A stretch of 64,000 bases of DNA from Amorphus orientalis (GTDB lineage Bacteria; Pseudomonadota; Alphaproteobacteria; Rhizobiales; Amorphaceae). Made by a program: the position numbers and the translations under genes. Location: NCBI RefSeq assembly GCF_030814015.1, contig NZ_JAUSUL010000002.1:248001-312000 (forward strand). The letters run 5' to 3'. Positions 49,618 to 57,678 of the stretch are shown here, piece after piece. A model generated the notes under the pieces. It worked only from the letters and a program-made list of their open reading frames with translations. It was not told the DNA's origin and did not search any database. How positions within the stretch are numbered: position 1 is the first letter of the stretch; each line of letters opens with the position of its first letter.

Positions 49618-50526
49618 TCAGCCCTGCGCCTTGTCCAGGCCGAGGTCGCGCGCGGCCTTCATCAGGCACTGGCGGATCGCATCGATCATCTGCGGCGAGC
49701 CGTGGTTGCGGTGATGATGGAGCAGGACCGGCAACCGCGGCGAGGCGGCCAGGGGCACCAGCTTCACGTCGTCGCCGCGCACGTCCGACGCCGTCAGCTC
49801 GTCGACGACCGCGATCCCGAACCCCTCCCGCAGAAGGTTGACCGCCGTCTCCGCGAAGCGTGTCTCGATGGCGATCCTCGGCTCCACGTTCAGCGACGCG
49901 AACATGTCCTTCACCATCTGCCCGTGCGGTGTGTTGGGATGAAAGAACACCAGGTCGACGTCGATCAGGTCGGTGATCTCGATGGCCGCTTTGGCCGACA
50001 GGGGATGGTCCGACGGCAGCAGGCAGATCAGGCCGATGTCGGCGATCTTCCGCGACACGATGAAACTGTCCTCGATCGGAAAGATCGTCACCGCGCAGTC
50101 GCCTTCCGACAGCCAGAGATACTCCTTGGTCTGCTTCAGCGAGAGCGTGTCCATCCGCATCTTCATGCCCGGCTGGGCATCGGCCAGGTGGCGCAGCGCC
50201 CGCGGCGCCAGGGTGTGGGAGACGCTCGGCGACACCCCGATCCGGAAGATCAGGTGCCGGCCGAGCGCGATTTCCTCCACGGTGGCGGAGAGCTGCTCCA
50301 TGCTGATCATCGACGGCTGGATCGCCTCGAAGATCTGCTGGGCCACCCGCGTCGGTACCAGGCGGCTGCCGGTCCGGTCGAACAGCTCCACCTTGAGAAT
50401 GTCCTCCAGCCTGCGGATCGTGTTGGTGACGGTCGGCTGGGCGACATTCAGCTGCTGGGCGGCGGCGCTGATCGAGCCGCACACCATCACGGCGCGGAAC
50501 ATTTCCAGCTGTCGGAAAGAGAGCAT
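49618..50526 (-). CDS. LysR family transcriptional regulator
   Basis: A 302-residue LysR protein with the N-terminal helix-turn-helix (FRQLEMFRAVMVCGSISAAA, QQLNVAQPTVTNTIRRLED) and a C-terminal periplasmic-binding-like effector domain (FRIGVSPSVSHTLAPRAL, HPLSAKAAIEITDLID). It is divergent from the shikimate-dehydrogenase-like gene. Similar boxes flank it on three sides, so it probably controls the isochorismate gene, the shikimate-dehydrogenase-like gene and the ABC operon. Confidence 0.92.
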   Translation of the reverse strand: MLSFRQLEMFRAVMVCGSISAAAQQLNVAQPTVTNTIRRLEDILKVELFDRTGSRLVPTRVAQQIFEAIQPSMISMEQLSATVEEIALGRHLIFRIGVSPSVSHTLAPRALRHLADAQPGMKMRMDTLSLKQTKEYLWLSEGDCAVTIFPIEDSFIVSRKIADIGLICLLPSDHPLSAKAAIEITDLIDVDLVFFHPNTPHGQMVKDMFASLNVEPRIAIETRFAETAVNLLREGFGIAVVDELTASDVRGDDVKLVPLAASPRLPVLLHHHRNHGSPQMIDAIRQCLMKAARDLGLDKAQG

Positions 50527-50637
50527 GGGGGCGGCTCTTGGCGAATCTCCTATTCCATGAAGCTATCGATCCGGCACCAAACCGCCAAGGCTTCCTCCGG
50601 GCCGTTGTGGTTGAAGGGGCCTCGGACGGGAGACACC
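50527..50637. promoter_or_regulatory. Divergent LysR/shikimate-dehydrogenase-like promoter region
   Basis: A 111-base gap between divergent genes. It contains GCTATCG at 50562-50568, the same half-site as in the two better palindromes at 49566-49586 and 51471-51486. The left half is not conserved here, so this is a weak site. I could not define -10 and -35 elements. Confidence 0.4.
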
Positions 50638-51459
50638 ATGGACGACACCACGCCCTTCGCCCCCACGGCCGCGGCCTCGATCGCGTTCATGATCGGCGCG
50701 CCGGTGGCCCACGCGCATCTTCCGGGCGCGTTCAATCGCCGCCTGGCCGAGGAAGGTCTCGACGCCCAGCTCGTGCCGCTGGATATCCCCGACGAGGGGC
50801 TGAAGCCGCTGTTCGCCGCGCTGCGCGGGCTCGGCAACTGCCGGGGCCTGATCGTGACCGCGCCCCACAAGCGCGCGGTGCTGGCACTGGTGGACGAGGC
50901 CAGCCCGCGCGCCCGGTCGCTCGAAGCCGTCAATCTCGTCGTACGCGGACCGGACGGGCGGCTCGTCGGCGACAATGTGGACGGGCAGGGGTTCGTGCTG
51001 GGTCTGACCCGCGGCGGGTTCTCGGTGGCGGGCGCTCGCGCGATGATCTTCGGATGCGGAGGCGCGGGGTCGGCGATCGCCCTGGCCCTGGCGGAAGCGG
51101 GTGCCGCGTCCCTGCGACTTGCCGACGTCGCCGCCGGCCAGGCGGACCGTCTGGCCCGGCTGGTGTCCGGCGCGACCGGCCTTGAGGTCGAGGTCGGGCT
51201 GCCGGAAAGCCTCGCCCCTTACGATCTTGTGATCAATGCGACGGCGGTCGGCCTCGACGGGGTGTCGATGGTGCATCCGCTCGATAGCGTGCGTCCCGGC
51301 GCCCTGGTCGCCGACGTGCTGTCGCGTCCTGAGCCGACGCCCTGGCTCCGGGCGGCCCTTGAGCGGGGCTGCGCGATCCGCGCCGGGTCCGCCATGGCCG
51401 AAGGTCAGTTCGACCTGATCGCCGACCGGTTCGGCTGGAAGGTCGCTTTGGCGCGATAG
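50638..51459 (+). CDS. Shikimate dehydrogenase-like protein with altered substrate site
   Basis: A 273-residue protein of the shikimate/quinate dehydrogenase family. The catalytic Lys78 (VTAPHK) and Asp115 (GDNVDGQG) are present, as is a nucleotide motif GCGGAGSAIALA. The shikimate-carboxylate serines normally found in H-S-x-S-P are replaced: the site reads H25-A-H-L-P29. The enzyme therefore probably uses a different polyol or cyclic substrate. ATG start with GGGAG upstream. It is controlled together with a transporter, so it may act in catabolism rather than aromatic amino acid synthesis. Confidence 0.85.
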   Translation: MDDTTPFAPTAAASIAFMIGAPVAHAHLPGAFNRRLAEEGLDAQLVPLDIPDEGLKPLFAALRGLGNCRGLIVTAPHKRAVLALVDEASPRARSLEAVNLVVRGPDGRLVGDNVDGQGFVLGLTRGGFSVAGARAMIFGCGGAGSAIALALAEAGAASLRLADVAAGQADRLARLVSGATGLEVEVGLPESLAPYDLVINATAVGLDGVSMVHPLDSVRPGALVADVLSRPEPTPWLRAALERGCAIRAGSAMAEGQFDLIADRFGWKVALAR

Positions 51460-51463
51460 AAAG

Positions 51464-51488
51464 GCTGGATTAGCCTGAGGCTATCGCA
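51464..51488. promoter_or_regulatory. LysR-type box upstream of the ABC operon
   Basis: TAGCC-TGA-GGCTA (51471-51483) extended by TCG to give GGCTATCG, shared with the palindrome at 49566-49586. It is about 125 bases upstream of the binding-protein start and just after the shikimate-dehydrogenase-like stop. Confidence 0.58.
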
Positions 51489-51607
51489 TATGCGGGACTC
51501 TTCTATTGCCGGGCGATGGAATTCGCGGTCATCCGCCCGTATCGTGCAACCGATCCGCGGTGCGCAGACATCGCGTCGAATTCAAACGATCCTTAAGGGA
51601 GGATATT

Positions 51608-52639
51608 GTGGGTTTTTCCAAGACACTCCGGCCGTGGCTGGGGGCGACGCTGGTCGCCGCCGTGACCGTTTTCTCCTTCGCCGCGAGCGATGCCGCCCGC
51701 GCGAATGACGAGGTCGTCGTCGGTGCGCTGCGCTTCACGTCCCATTCCGCCGGCTTCATCGCCTACGAGAAGGGTTATTTCGAAGAGGAAGGCCTGGACG
51801 TTGAGTTCAAGTTCTTCCAGGCGGCACAGCCGATCGCCGTGGCCACAGCCTCCGGTGACGTCGATTTCGGCATCGCCGGCGTGACAGGCGGCTTCATGAG
51901 CCTCGCCGACAAGGGCGCCGTGCGTCTCGTGGCCGGCGTCCTTCACGAGAAGAAGGGCGTCGACGGGATGATGATCGTCGCGTCGAACAATGCCTACGAG
52001 AACGGCCTCGATTCCGTTGACAAGCTGCCGGGTCACTCCATCGCCATGACCCAGGTCGGGTCCACCTTCCACTACATGACGTCCCGGATCGCCGACCAGC
52101 AGGGCTGGGACATTGACGAGGTGAAGCTTGTCCCGCTGCAGAAGGTCGGGGCGATGATCGCGGCCGTGAAGAGCGGTCAGGTCGACGCGATGATCATGGT
52201 GCCGCACATCGCCAAGGTCCTGGTGGAGAACGGCGATGCGGAGATGCTCGGCTGGCTCTACGACTACGCCGAGTACCAGATCTCCGGCCTGTTCACCTCG
52301 GTGAAGAACATCGAGGAGCGCCGCGACATGGTCGAGCGTTTCGTCCGGGCCTATGCCAAGGGCATCGCCGACTTCAATCGCGTGATGCTGGCGGAGAACC
52401 CGGACGCGGCCGAGCAGGAAGAGATGGTCCGGATGATCCACAATTACGTCTACAATGACCGTCCCTACGAGAAGGCCGCCCCCTCGATCATCGCCGGCGC
52501 GATGAACCTGAACGAGGACGGCGCGATGGACGTCACCGACATCGAGAAGCAGATGACCTGGTTCCAGGAGCAGGGTCTCGTCTCGAAGGATCTGACGATG
52601 GACGAACTGGTCGACGGCTCCTTCGTCGAGACCTACTGA
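51608..52639 (+). CDS. NitT/TauT-type ABC transporter binding protein
   Basis: A 343-residue periplasmic binding protein with a Sec signal peptide ending ARA-NDE (about residue 33). Family features include HSAGFIAYEKGYFEEEGLDVEF, and GDVDFGIAGVTGG. It starts with GTG at 51608 preceded by GGGAGG. It delivers an unknown, probably carboxylated or aromatic ligand to the permease at 53575. The upstream LysR box and the adjoining shikimate-dehydrogenase-like gene suggest a quinate- or shikimate-related or other hydroaromatic ligand, which is inference only. Confidence 0.88.
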   Translation: MGFSKTLRPWLGATLVAAVTVFSFAASDAARANDEVVVGALRFTSHSAGFIAYEKGYFEEEGLDVEFKFFQAAQPIAVATASGDVDFGIAGVTGGFMSLADKGAVRLVAGVLHEKKGVDGMMIVASNNAYENGLDSVDKLPGHSIAMTQVGSTFHYMTSRIADQQGWDIDEVKLVPLQKVGAMIAAVKSGQVDAMIMVPHIAKVLVENGDAEMLGWLYDYAEYQISGLFTSVKNIEERRDMVERFVRAYAKGIADFNRVMLAENPDAAEQEEMVRMIHNYVYNDRPYEKAAPSIIAGAMNLNEDGAMDVTDIEKQMTWFQEQGLVSKDLTMDELVDGSFVETY

Positions 52640-52647
52640 TCGGACGC

Positions 52648-52698
52648 CGGGCGGCGTTCCGCCCGACACGTCACGGGGAGCGGCTTTGGGCCGCTTCC
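52648..52698 (+). promoter_or_regulatory. Two stem-loops between binding-protein and ATPase genes
   Basis: CGGGCGG-CGTT-CCGCCCG (52648-52665) begins 8 bases after the stop. A second stem, GGGAGCGGC paired with GCCGCTTCCC around a 5-base loop, occupies 52676-52698. Neither is followed by a T-run. They probably stabilise the upstream message or attenuate read-through. Confidence 0.58.
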
Positions 52699-52814
52699 CG
52701 ACCCCGGAGAGGCCGGGTCCGCAAGGCGGTCCCGTGCAAGTCTCCCCCACGGATCCCGGATCCGGCGGACGGCCGAATGCCTCCGGGACCCCCAGTCAGC
52801 CGAGTAAGTGGCCC

Positions 52815-53582
52815 ATGGATCTCGAGATACGGCATCTCACGCACCGCTACGATTCCCTCGACGTGATGAGGGACATCAACCTGACGATCTCCAGCGGCGA
52901 GATCGTCTGCGTCGTCGGCCCGTCCGGGTGCGGAAAATCCACCCTCCTGCGGCTGATCGGCGGCCTCGAGCAGCCGACCGAAGGCGAAATTCTCCAGGTC
53001 GGCCGCCCGCCCGAGGGCTCGCTCAACCCGCTGACCTACATCTTTCAGGATTTCGCCCTGCTGCCCTGGCGCACCGTCTGGGGCAACATCTCGCTGGTTC
53101 TGGAAGGCCATGGTCTGGGCAAGGCGGAGATCGACCGGCGCATCTCCGACGTCCTGTCCCGGACCCGGCTTTCCGACTTCGCCGCCGTCTATCCGCGCCA
53201 GTTGTCCGGCGGCATGAAGCAGCGCGTGGCGATTGCCCGGGCGCTCGCCGTTGGGCCGGCCGTGCTCCTGATGGACGAGCCGCTTTCGGCGCTGGACAGC
53301 CAGACCCGCGAACTCCTGATGGACGATCTCGTGTCGCTGTGGGAGCGGGAGCAGTTCACCGCCTGCTACATCACCCACAATCTCAATGAGGCCGTCCGCC
53401 TCGGCCATCGGGTCGTCGTGTTGTCGCGCCGCCCGGGCGAGATCCGCGAGACGGTGGAGATCACCATCCCCATTCCCGAACGCAGCGTCGACAACCCGCA
53501 TCTCGCCCGCATCCAGCGACAGCTCTGGGAGATGATGCGGGAAGAGGCGCTCAGCGCAGATCGGCAGCTCAACGATGCCTAG
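52815..53582 (+). CDS. NitT/TauT-type ABC transporter ATPase
   Basis: A 255-residue ATPase with Walker A GPSGCGKS, Q-loop FQDFALLPWRTVWGN, signature LSGGMKQRVAIARAL and Walker B LLMDEPLSALD, typical of SsuB/TauB. I used the ATG at 52815, which fits family N-termini; a GTG at 52734 in frame has an AAGG upstream and would add 27 residues. It overlaps the permease gene by 8 bases. Confidence 0.9.
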   Translation: MDLEIRHLTHRYDSLDVMRDINLTISSGEIVCVVGPSGCGKSTLLRLIGGLEQPTEGEILQVGRPPEGSLNPLTYIFQDFALLPWRTVWGNISLVLEGHGLGKAEIDRRISDVLSRTRLSDFAAVYPRQLSGGMKQRVAIARALAVGPAVLLMDEPLSALDSQTRELLMDDLVSLWEREQFTACYITHNLNEAVRLGHRVVVLSRRPGEIRETVEITIPIPERSVDNPHLARIQRQLWEMMREEALSADRQLNDA

Positions 53583-54447
53583 TTCTTCCGTCTCCTCCAC
53601 CGACACCGCTCCGAAAGGCGTCAGCGAACCGACGCCGTTGCGGCCCGTCGCCGACAACAGTGAGCGCCGGCCGGTTCCCTTCCGCGGCGGCGGGTTCGCC
53701 CCGAAGCCGATCTGGTGGATTGCACCGCTGGTCTTTGCCGCGCTGGTGCTGGTCTGGGAGATCGGCTCAGACCGGGGCTACATCTCCCAGCTTGTCCTGC
53801 CCGCGCCCAGCCAGGTGTTCGAAGCCTTCCGCGATCTCTTCGAAAGCGGGATGCTCTACAACCACCTCAAGGCGTCGCTGACCCGTCTGGTCATCGGGTT
53901 CACCTGCGGCGCGACCCTCGGCGTCGTGATGGGGGTGCTGATCGGCCTCTATTCGCTGCCGCGTTCGGCCTTCCGTCCGATGGTTGCGGCGATCTTCCCG
54001 ATCCCGAAGATCGCGCTCCTGCCGCTGTTCATCATCTGGTTCGGCATCGGCGAGGGCTCCAAGGTCGCCACCATCCTGTTCGGCTCCTTCTTCCCGATGG
54101 TCATCGCCACCTATGGCGGGATCGACGCCGTCGACCGGTCATTGATCCGCATGGGCCAGAGCTTCAACATGAGCCGGGCGGCGATCATCCGGAAGATCGT
54201 GCTTCCGAGCGCGCTGCCGGCGATCCTGAACGGCATGCGGATCGCCGCGTCCATCTCCATCATCCTGCTGGTGGCCGCCGAGATGATCGGCGCGGAGTAC
54301 GGCATCGGCGCCTACGTGCTCTTGGCCGGCAACCTGATGGCCACCGACCAGCTGATTGCGGGCGTGATCGTGCTGTCGGTGCTCGGGCTGATCGTGAGCT
54401 GGCTGATTTCGATGGCCGAGCGTCACTTCCTGCGCTGGCGTGCTTAG
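53575..54447 (+). CDS. NitT/TauT-type ABC transporter permease
   Basis: A 290-residue permease with a polar 45-residue N-terminus followed by six predicted helices. RMGQSFNMSRAAIIRKIVLPSALP is the family's EAA-like coupling loop, shown here across variable sequence, and VLPAPSQVFEAF precedes it. It completes the importer with the binding protein and ATPase encoded upstream. Confidence 0.9.
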   Translation: MPSSSVSSTDTAPKGVSEPTPLRPVADNSERRPVPFRGGGFAPKPIWWIAPLVFAALVLVWEIGSDRGYISQLVLPAPSQVFEAFRDLFESGMLYNHLKASLTRLVIGFTCGATLGVVMGVLIGLYSLPRSAFRPMVAAIFPIPKIALLPLFIIWFGIGEGSKVATILFGSFFPMVIATYGGIDAVDRSLIRMGQSFNMSRAAIIRKIVLPSALPAILNGMRIAASISIILLVAAEMIGAEYGIGAYVLLAGNLMATDQLIAGVIVLSVLGLIVSWLISMAERHFLRWRA

Positions 54448-54596
54448 ACGCGGGTCCTTTGCCTAACACCAGCGTTCGGTCGGGATCGGCCGGATCGGAC
54501 CGTTCGGCCGTCCGTGCGGCTGCCGCGAACCGATCCAATTCAGACACTTGAGCGCCGACCCTGACATCGGCGGTCGCGACGGAGTGGACAGTTTCC

Positions 54597-55871
54597 ATGA
54601 GCAGGCAACCTGAATCCGACTATGACGTCATCGTGGTGGGCGGCGGCGCCGGCGGCGTCGGAGCCGCCCTCGGCGCGGCGAAGGCCGGTGCGCGGGTCTG
54701 TCTGGTCGAGAAGTACGGCTTCCTCGGCGGCGCGGCGACCAACGCCCAGGTGCTCGCCTACTGCGGCTTCTTCCAGCAGGGCAACGAGCCGATCCAGGCC
54801 GTCGGCGGCGCCGGCGAGCAGGTGCTGGAGGGGCTCCGCAAGCTGGGCGTCGCGGCCGATCCGTATCATTCGGAGACCACCGGCAACTGGATCGTCCTGC
54901 TCGATCCCGAACGGCTGAAGGTCGCGCTCGACCGGCTGTGCGCCGAGCACGGCATCGACGTCTGGCTGCACACGCGCCTTGCCGCCGTGTCCCGTACGGC
55001 CAGGCGTCTCGAAGGCGTGACGCTCGCCGGCATGGACGGCCGCAGCCAGGTGGGAGCCGAGGCCTTCGTCGACGCCAGCGGCGACGCCAATCTGTCCCTC
55101 GTCTCCGGTGTCGACTTCCGCATCGGCGACGAGGAGAACCGGTTGCAGGCGGGCACGATGCCGCTGCGCGTCGGTGGCGTGAACCCGGACGTGAAGATCG
55201 ACCGCAACGCCATCAAGGCCGCGGTCCGGACCTACAACGAGCGGGGCAACGAGCCGATCCACCGCGACGACGGCGGCATCTATACGCGTGTCCCCGGCAC
55301 CAGCGATTTCTGGTGGCTGATCATCGACCGTGAGATGCCGGACCTGTCGTCGCGCGCCTTCACCCATGCCGAGCGCAGCGCGCGCGAAATGGCGGTCGCC
55401 CTTGTCGACATCCTGCGCGAGCAGGTGCCGGGCTTCGAGCGGGCCTGGCTCGCTCAGACCGGACCCCAGATCGGCGTGCGCGAGAGCCGCCATCCGACAG
55501 CTCGCTACGAAGTCACCTACGAGGACGTGGTCGAGGGGCGCGAGCGCGGTGACGGCATCGCCCGCGCCGCCTGGCCGATCGAGGTCCACAAGGAAGTCGG
55601 GCGGCCGATGTACGAGAAGGTCGGCGGACGCGGCTATTTCCACGTGCCGCTGGATGCCGTCCGCGCCAAGGGCCTCGACAATCTCTGGTACGCGGGCCGG
55701 GTGATCGGCGCCGACAGCCTCGCCTACGGCTCGATCCGGGTCATGGGCACGGCGTTCGCGACCGGTGAGGCGGCGGGGACGGCCGCGGCCCTTTCCACCA
55801 CCGCCGACGGCCGGGCGCCGACGGCCGAACGGGTGCGCGAGCAGCTCATCTCCCAGGGCGCGCTGATCTGA
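54597..55871 (+). CDS. FAD-dependent oxidoreductase (FAD_oxidored family)
   Basis: A 424-residue flavoprotein with the N-terminal FAD motif YDVIVVGGGAGGVGAALGAA, a glycine- and alanine-rich GGAATNAQVLAYCGFF, a middle DASGDANLSLVSG, and the C-terminal NLWYAGRVIGADSLAYGSIRVM. This is the pattern of the FAD_oxidored (PF12831) family, whose members oxidise varied substrates. It is 149 bases after the permease gene on the same strand, probably in the same operon or under the same control. It may oxidise the imported compound, but this is not proven. Confidence 0.85.
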   Translation: MSRQPESDYDVIVVGGGAGGVGAALGAAKAGARVCLVEKYGFLGGAATNAQVLAYCGFFQQGNEPIQAVGGAGEQVLEGLRKLGVAADPYHSETTGNWIVLLDPERLKVALDRLCAEHGIDVWLHTRLAAVSRTARRLEGVTLAGMDGRSQVGAEAFVDASGDANLSLVSGVDFRIGDEENRLQAGTMPLRVGGVNPDVKIDRNAIKAAVRTYNERGNEPIHRDDGGIYTRVPGTSDFWWLIIDREMPDLSSRAFTHAERSAREMAVALVDILREQVPGFERAWLAQTGPQIGVRESRHPTARYEVTYEDVVEGRERGDGIARAAWPIEVHKEVGRPMYEKVGGRGYFHVPLDAVRAKGLDNLWYAGRVIGADSLAYGSIRVMGTAFATGEAAGTAAALSTTADGRAPTAERVREQLISQGALI

Positions 55872-56194
55872 CGCGCGGCCCCGGCGGGCGGTCGGACACC
55901 GCCCGACCGGAGCGCTTGCGCGCACCGCGCGCTTGAGCGTCCTTTAGCGCACGCAGAGCGTTTTGCGCGCACAGGGCGCGCAGGCATGGGCTCCGGTCGT
56001 CGTGACGGCGGCGGTGGCACATCCGGCTCCGCCCGCCATCGCGCGAAGGTGCGGATCTGCTGATCTTTTTTGCAGTTTGGAACCAAACCAGCCTGTCGCC
56101 GCGTTTGTCTTCGACACGAGGCCGGCCGTCTGCGCGCGCATTTTGCGTTTCGCGCAACCGCCGGCTCCGCCTTCAGTCGAAAGGAAGCGGCTCG
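55872..56194. other. Intergenic region with several GC-rich stem-loops
   Basis: No gene is supported in this 323-base gap. Stems include GGGCGGT/ACCGCCC (near 55888-55905, a possible end signal for the upstream gene), the perfect TGCGCGC-ACAGG-GCGCGCA (55964-55982), and TTGCG-TTTCG-CGCAA near 56143-56158. GCGC and TTTTGCG words recur throughout. The right part should hold the promoter of the molybdenum enzyme operon. Confidence 0.45.
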
Positions 56195-56695
56195 ATGAGA
56201 CTCACCGTCAACGGCGTCGACCACGAGTTCGACGCCGACCCGCGCACGTCGCTGCTGGATGCCTTGCGCGACCATCTCGCCCTGACCGGAACCAAGAAGG
56301 GCTGCGACCACGGCCAGTGCGGCGCCTGCACCGTTCTGGTCGAGGGGCGCCGCATCAACGCCTGCCTGACCCTGGCGGTCATGCACGAGGGCGACGAGAT
56401 CACCACCGTTGAAGGGCTGGGCAAGCCCGGCGACCTGCATCCGATGCAGGAGAGCTTCCTGCACCATGACGGCTTCCAGTGCGGCTATTGCACGCCCGGC
56501 CAGATCGTGTCCGCCGTCGGCATGGTCGATGAGGCGAACAAGGGTTGGCCGAGCCATGTCAGCACCGACCTCGACGGTCCGATGGAGCTGACCGATGCGG
56601 AAATCTCCGAGCGCATGAGCGGTAATCTCTGCCGCTGTTCCGCCTATCCCAACATCGTGGACGCCATCCGCGAAGCCAAGGACGGTCACCGATGA
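56195..56695 (+). CDS. paoA: Aldehyde oxidoreductase iron-sulfur subunit (PaoA/XdhC-like small subunit)
   Basis: A 166-residue [2Fe-2S] subunit. Cys37, Cys42, Cys45 and Cys57 ([10 protein letters not shown]) bind the plant-type cluster, and Cys96, Cys99, Cys146 and Cys148 (QCGYC, LCRC) the second cluster. It passes electrons from the molybdenum site to the FAD subunit. Unlike the E. coli PaoA there is no Tat signal ahead of the ferredoxin domain, so the enzyme is predicted to be cytoplasmic. ATG at 56195 with AAGGA upstream; overlaps paoB by 4 bases. Confidence 0.88.
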   Translation: MRLTVNGVDHEFDADPRTSLLDALRDHLALTGTKKGCDHGQCGACTVLVEGRRINACLTLAVMHEGDEITTVEGLGKPGDLHPMQESFLHHDGFQCGYCTPGQIVSAVGMVDEANKGWPSHVSTDLDGPMELTDAEISERMSGNLCRCSAYPNIVDAIREAKDGHR

Positions 56696-57678
56696 GACAA
56701 TTCGACTATGTCCGGGCGACCGAGCTCGGTGACGCCGGCCGGCTGGCCGGGTCCGAACAGGCCCGCTTCATCGCCGGCGGGACCAACCTGCTCGATCTGA
56801 TGAAGCTGGAGGTCGAGGCCCCGGAGGTGCTGGTCGACATCAACCGGCTGCCGCTGCGCGACGTCGAGGACACCGACGATGGCGGCCTCCGGATCGGGGC
56901 GCTGGTTCCGAACGCCGATCTGGCCGCGCATCCGAGGGTCCGCCGGGACTATCCGGTTCTGTCGCGGGCGCTGCTGGCCGGGGCCTCCGGACAGCTCCGC
57001 AACAAGGCGACCACCGGCGGCAATCTCCTGCAGAGGACCCGCTGCTATTATTTCTACGAGCCCACCGCGCCCTGCAACAAGCGGGAGCCGGGCTCAGGCT
57101 GCGGCGCGATCGGCGGCTTCAACCGGATCCACGCGATCCTGGGCGGAAGCGAGCACTGCATCGCCACGCATCCCTCCGACATGGCGGTTGCCATGCGCGC
57201 CCTCGACGCGGTGGTGGAGACGCTGAAGGAGGACGGGTCCAACCGCGAGCTGGAGCTGGCGAGCCTCTACCGGCTTCCCGGCGACACGCCCTCGGTGGAG
57301 ACCGTTCTGGAGCCCGGCGAACTGATCACCGCCGTGCGGCTTCCGGCACCCTTCGGCGGGCGGCAGGTCTACCGCAAGGTCCGCGACCGCGCCTCCTACG
57401 CGTTCGCGCTCGTGTCCGTCGCCGGCATGATCGAGATGGAGAACGGCCGCATCTCCGATGCCCGTCTCGCCTTCGGCGGCCTTGCCCCGATGCCCTGGCG
57501 CGACGAGGCGGTCGAGCGGCACCTCAAGAGCGAACCGCCGTCGAAACCTCTCTTCGAAGGCGCGGCCGACATCCTTCTGGCCGACGCGAAGGGGCAGGGC
57601 GAAAACGACTTCAAGATCCCGCTGGCGCGCCGGACCCTGGTGTCCGTCCTCGGCGAACTGACGGAGGAAGCGCGATGA
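56692..57678 (+). CDS. paoB: Aldehyde oxidoreductase FAD subunit with extra cysteines (PaoB-like)
   Basis: A 328-residue FAD-binding medium subunit ([15 protein letters not shown] and TTGGNLLQ for FAD). An insert between the two FAD motifs and the C-terminal domain contains Cys118, Cys128, Cys137 and Cys156 ([29 protein letters not shown]), the same spacing type that binds an additional [4Fe-4S] cluster in the PaoABC/YagTSR class. ATGA overlaps at both ends couple it to paoA and paoC. Confidence 0.88.
   Translation: MRQFDYVRATELGDAGRLAGSEQARFIAGGTNLLDLMKLEVEAPEVLVDINRLPLRDVEDTDDGGLRIGALVPNADLAAHPRVRRDYPVLSRALLAGASGQLRNKATTGGNLLQRTRCYYFYEPTAPCNKREPGSGCGAIGGFNRIHAILGGSEHCIATHPSDMAVAMRALDAVVETLKEDGSNRELELASLYRLPGDTPSVETVLEPGELITAVRLPAPFGGRQVYRKVRDRASYAFALVSVAGMIEMENGRISDARLAFGGLAPMPWRDEAVERHLKSEPPSKPLFEGAADILLADAKGQGENDFKIPLARRTLVSVLGELTEEAR

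Noticed and set aside
55920-55990. Repeated GCGC words considered as a short tandem repeat or attachment site
   Set aside because: The words vary in spacing and length, no direct repeat of more than about 8 bases is kept, and no integrase is nearby.
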